From Solirubrobacterales bacterium (GTDB lineage: Bacteria > Actinomycetota > Thermoleophilia > Solirubrobacterales > Solirubrobacteraceae), in assembly GCA_027315115.1 (NCBI GenBank), contig DAHUYQ010000016.1, positions 1 through 64,000 on the forward strand: DNA of 64,000 nt. Direction: 5' to 3'. This document shows positions 62,680 to 64,000 of the stretch, piece by piece. Within the stretch, counting starts at the first letter, position 1; each line of letters opens with the position of its first letter. The position numbers and the translations under genes are program-made. The notes under the pieces are model-generated. The model did no database searches and was not told the origin of the DNA. It saw only the letters and a list, made by a program, of their open reading frames with translations.

Positions 62680-64000
62680 CTACTCGCCGCGCAGAGCCGT
62701 GGAGTGCTCGTGCTCACGCACGCCAGCATCGCCGCCATCGCTGCATTCGATCGCGTCCCGATCGTCGAGCACGGACGGGTGCTGAGCACCGGCAGAGTCG
62801 GCGCCCGCCTCGGCGCGACCGAGACCGGCGCCCGCGCCAAGCGCCGGAGCGGCGGCAGCGCCGGGGCGGTGCGCCGGACCGGCGCTGGCAGCGACGGGGA
62901 GCTTGCGCCCGTAGACCGGCCGGCGGCCACGTGGCGAGAACCCGGGCAGCTCCAGGTCAAAGCGCGCGCCCCCTGCCTGCGCGCGCTTTGCGCTGACCGT
63001 TCCACCGTGCGCCTCGGCGATCGCGCGCACGATCGCAAGGCCGAGACCCGCGCCGCCGGAGGCCCTGTCCCGGGCGGCGTCGGTGCGGTGGAAGCGATCG
63101 AAGACGCGCTCCCACTGGTCTGGCGGTATGCCGGGCCCGTCGTCCTGCACGCTGAACACCAGCTTGCCCCGCGGAGCGCCCGGCCCGGGCGTCACGGAGA
63201 GGCTCACGAGGCCGCTTACTGGCTCGGTGTGGTCGATCGCGTTGGCGAGCAGGTTGCGCAGAGCCTGCGCGAGCCTGTCGGGGTCCGCCCTGATCGTGCC
63301 CTCGGGCACGCTTCCAAGCTCGAAGCGGCGGTCGGCGATCAGGCTGACGCCGTCCCAGAGCTCCTGCACGAACCCGCGCAGATCCACGTTCTCCACGCGC
63401 AGGAACTCCGTCTGCTCGGCCTTGGCAAGCAGCAGCAGGTCGTCGACGAGCCTCGTGATGCGCGAGATCTCGGCCTGCAGGAGTCGCTCCACACGCCGCA
63501 CCTCCTCGCCCGAGGGCTCCTTCTGGGCGGCCAGGACTTCAAGCTGCCCGCGGATCACCGTCAGCGGAGTGCGCAGCTCATGGGAGGCGTCGGCGACGAA
63601 GGCCCGCTGTCCGGCGAAGGCGTCGGTGAGACGGTCGAGCATGTGGTTGAAGGCGTCCGCCAGCACCCGCATCTCGTCACCGGGCCGGCCGACTTCATGG
63701 ATGCGGGGATGCAGGTCGCCCGCGTCCACACGCGTGGCCACGGCGGCCATCCGCCGCAGCGGCCTGGTGAAGCGACTGCCGATCAGCAGCGCGCCGAGCA
63801 GCGCGCCGGCCAGCGTCAGCACGCCTGCCAGGATGAAGGCGCGCGCCACCCCCTCGCTGGCCCGCCCGACCGACGCGAGCGACTCGCCGGCGCCGACGGT
63901 GATGCTCAGACCGTGCCCGACCTTCACCTGGCGCTTGAGCAGCCGCAGCGAGCCGATGTCAGGCAGGTGCAGCGTGGAGTAGCCGATCGGCGCATCCAGC
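62680..64000 (-). CDS. HAMP-type sensor histidine kinase (5' end cut by window edge)
   Basis: About 440 residues are visible and the frame is open to the right edge, so the start is outside the window. A transmembrane helix (FILAGVLTLAGALLGALLIG) follows an extracytoplasmic segment. The HAMP domain (RPLRRMAAVATRVDAGDL) is next, then the HisKA H-box FVADASHELRTPLTVIRGQL, N-box LRNLLANAIDHTE, G1 VQDDGPGIPP and G2 GGAGLGLAIVRAIAEAHGG. The C-terminal 85 residues are Ala/Gly-rich and low in complexity. The partner regulator would lie upstream, outside the window. Convergent with the P-type ATPase. Confidence 0.92.
   Translation of the reverse strand, partial: LDAPIGYSTLHLPDIGSLRLLKRQVKVGHGLSITVGAGESLASVGRASEGVARAFILAGVLTLAGALLGALLIGSRFTRPLRRMAAVATRVDAGDLHPRIHEVGRPGDEMRVLADAFNHMLDRLTDAFAGQRAFVADASHELRTPLTVIRGQLEVLAAQKEPSGEEVRRVERLLQAEISRITRLVDDLLLLAKAEQTEFLRVENVDLRGFVQELWDGVSLIADRRFELGSVPEGTIRADPDRLAQALRNLLANAIDHTEPVSGLVSLSVTPGPGAPRGKLVFSVQDDGPGIPPDQWERVFDRFHRTDAARDRASGGAGLGLAIVRAIAEAHGGTVSAKRAQAGGARFDLELPGFSPRGRRPVYGRKLPVAASAGPAHRPGAAAAPALGAGAGLGRAEAGADSAGAQHPSVLDDRDAIECSDGGDAGVREHEHSTALRGE

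Overview
The window is high-GC DNA (a hand-counted 60-base line in lysS is about 70% GC) with densely packed genes, frequent GTG/TTG starts and 4-8 bp gene overlaps. Gene content points to an actinobacterium, most likely a deep-branching Thermoleophilia/Solirubrobacterales-type lineage: a folate cluster behind tilS-hpt-ftsH, a split b6f-type cytochrome b, a TreT-type trehalose synthase, and many universal stress proteins (USPs). The taxon is inferred from gene order and protein style, not from a marker search. I see no rRNA, tRNA, CRISPR array, phage or transposase gene.

Layout. 1-16.6 kb is mainly housekeeping on the minus strand. It holds a Clp_N/NTF2-like fusion of lower GC that runs off the left edge, then lysS, greA, dus and coaX. 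A divergent GST-like gene follows, then a large membrane protein, a lipoprotein, the folK-folB-folP group, ftsH, hpt, tilS, a MerR-HTH nucleotidyl cyclase and an SCP2-like protein. A dispersed palindromic repeat lies in two spacers of this block. 16.6-34.1 kb is mixed: a nucleoside phosphorylase, a protein with a KSPAT-repeat tail, two divergent GGDEF-EAL proteins, an aldo/keto reductase, a beta-oxidation pair with a TetR-type operator, a secreted protein with a glucuronyl C5-epimerase-like domain, and a MoxR/VWA pair. 34.1-37.1 kb is a TPP-riboswitch-controlled ABC transporter, probably for a thiamine pyrimidine precursor.

37.1-64 kb is the most interesting part. It gathers phosphoketolase and acetate kinase, four USP genes, a NarL-type response regulator, a two-GAF histidine kinase that keeps the heme-ligand histidine position of mycobacterial DosS/DosT, an orphan LuxR HTH protein, PEP synthase, a CoA-transferase/hydrolase, a phosphofructokinase with pyrophosphate-type residues, a GNAT plus a class II HDAC-like deacetylase, a zinc alcohol dehydrogenase, an FAD oxidoreductase, TreT and a P2-type cation ATPase. 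This content resembles the DosR/DevR hypoxia-dormancy regulons of mycobacteria and streptomycetes. I read it as a chromosomally clustered low-oxygen or energy-saving stress island: PPi- and acetyl-phosphate-based metabolism, redox balancing, trehalose and ion homeostasis under one two-component system. That reading is inference from gene content.

The cytochrome b genes at 42.4-44.4 kb form a tightly overlapping three-gene operon inside this island, without a Rieske or cytochrome c gene. The right edge cuts a HAMP-type sensor kinase.
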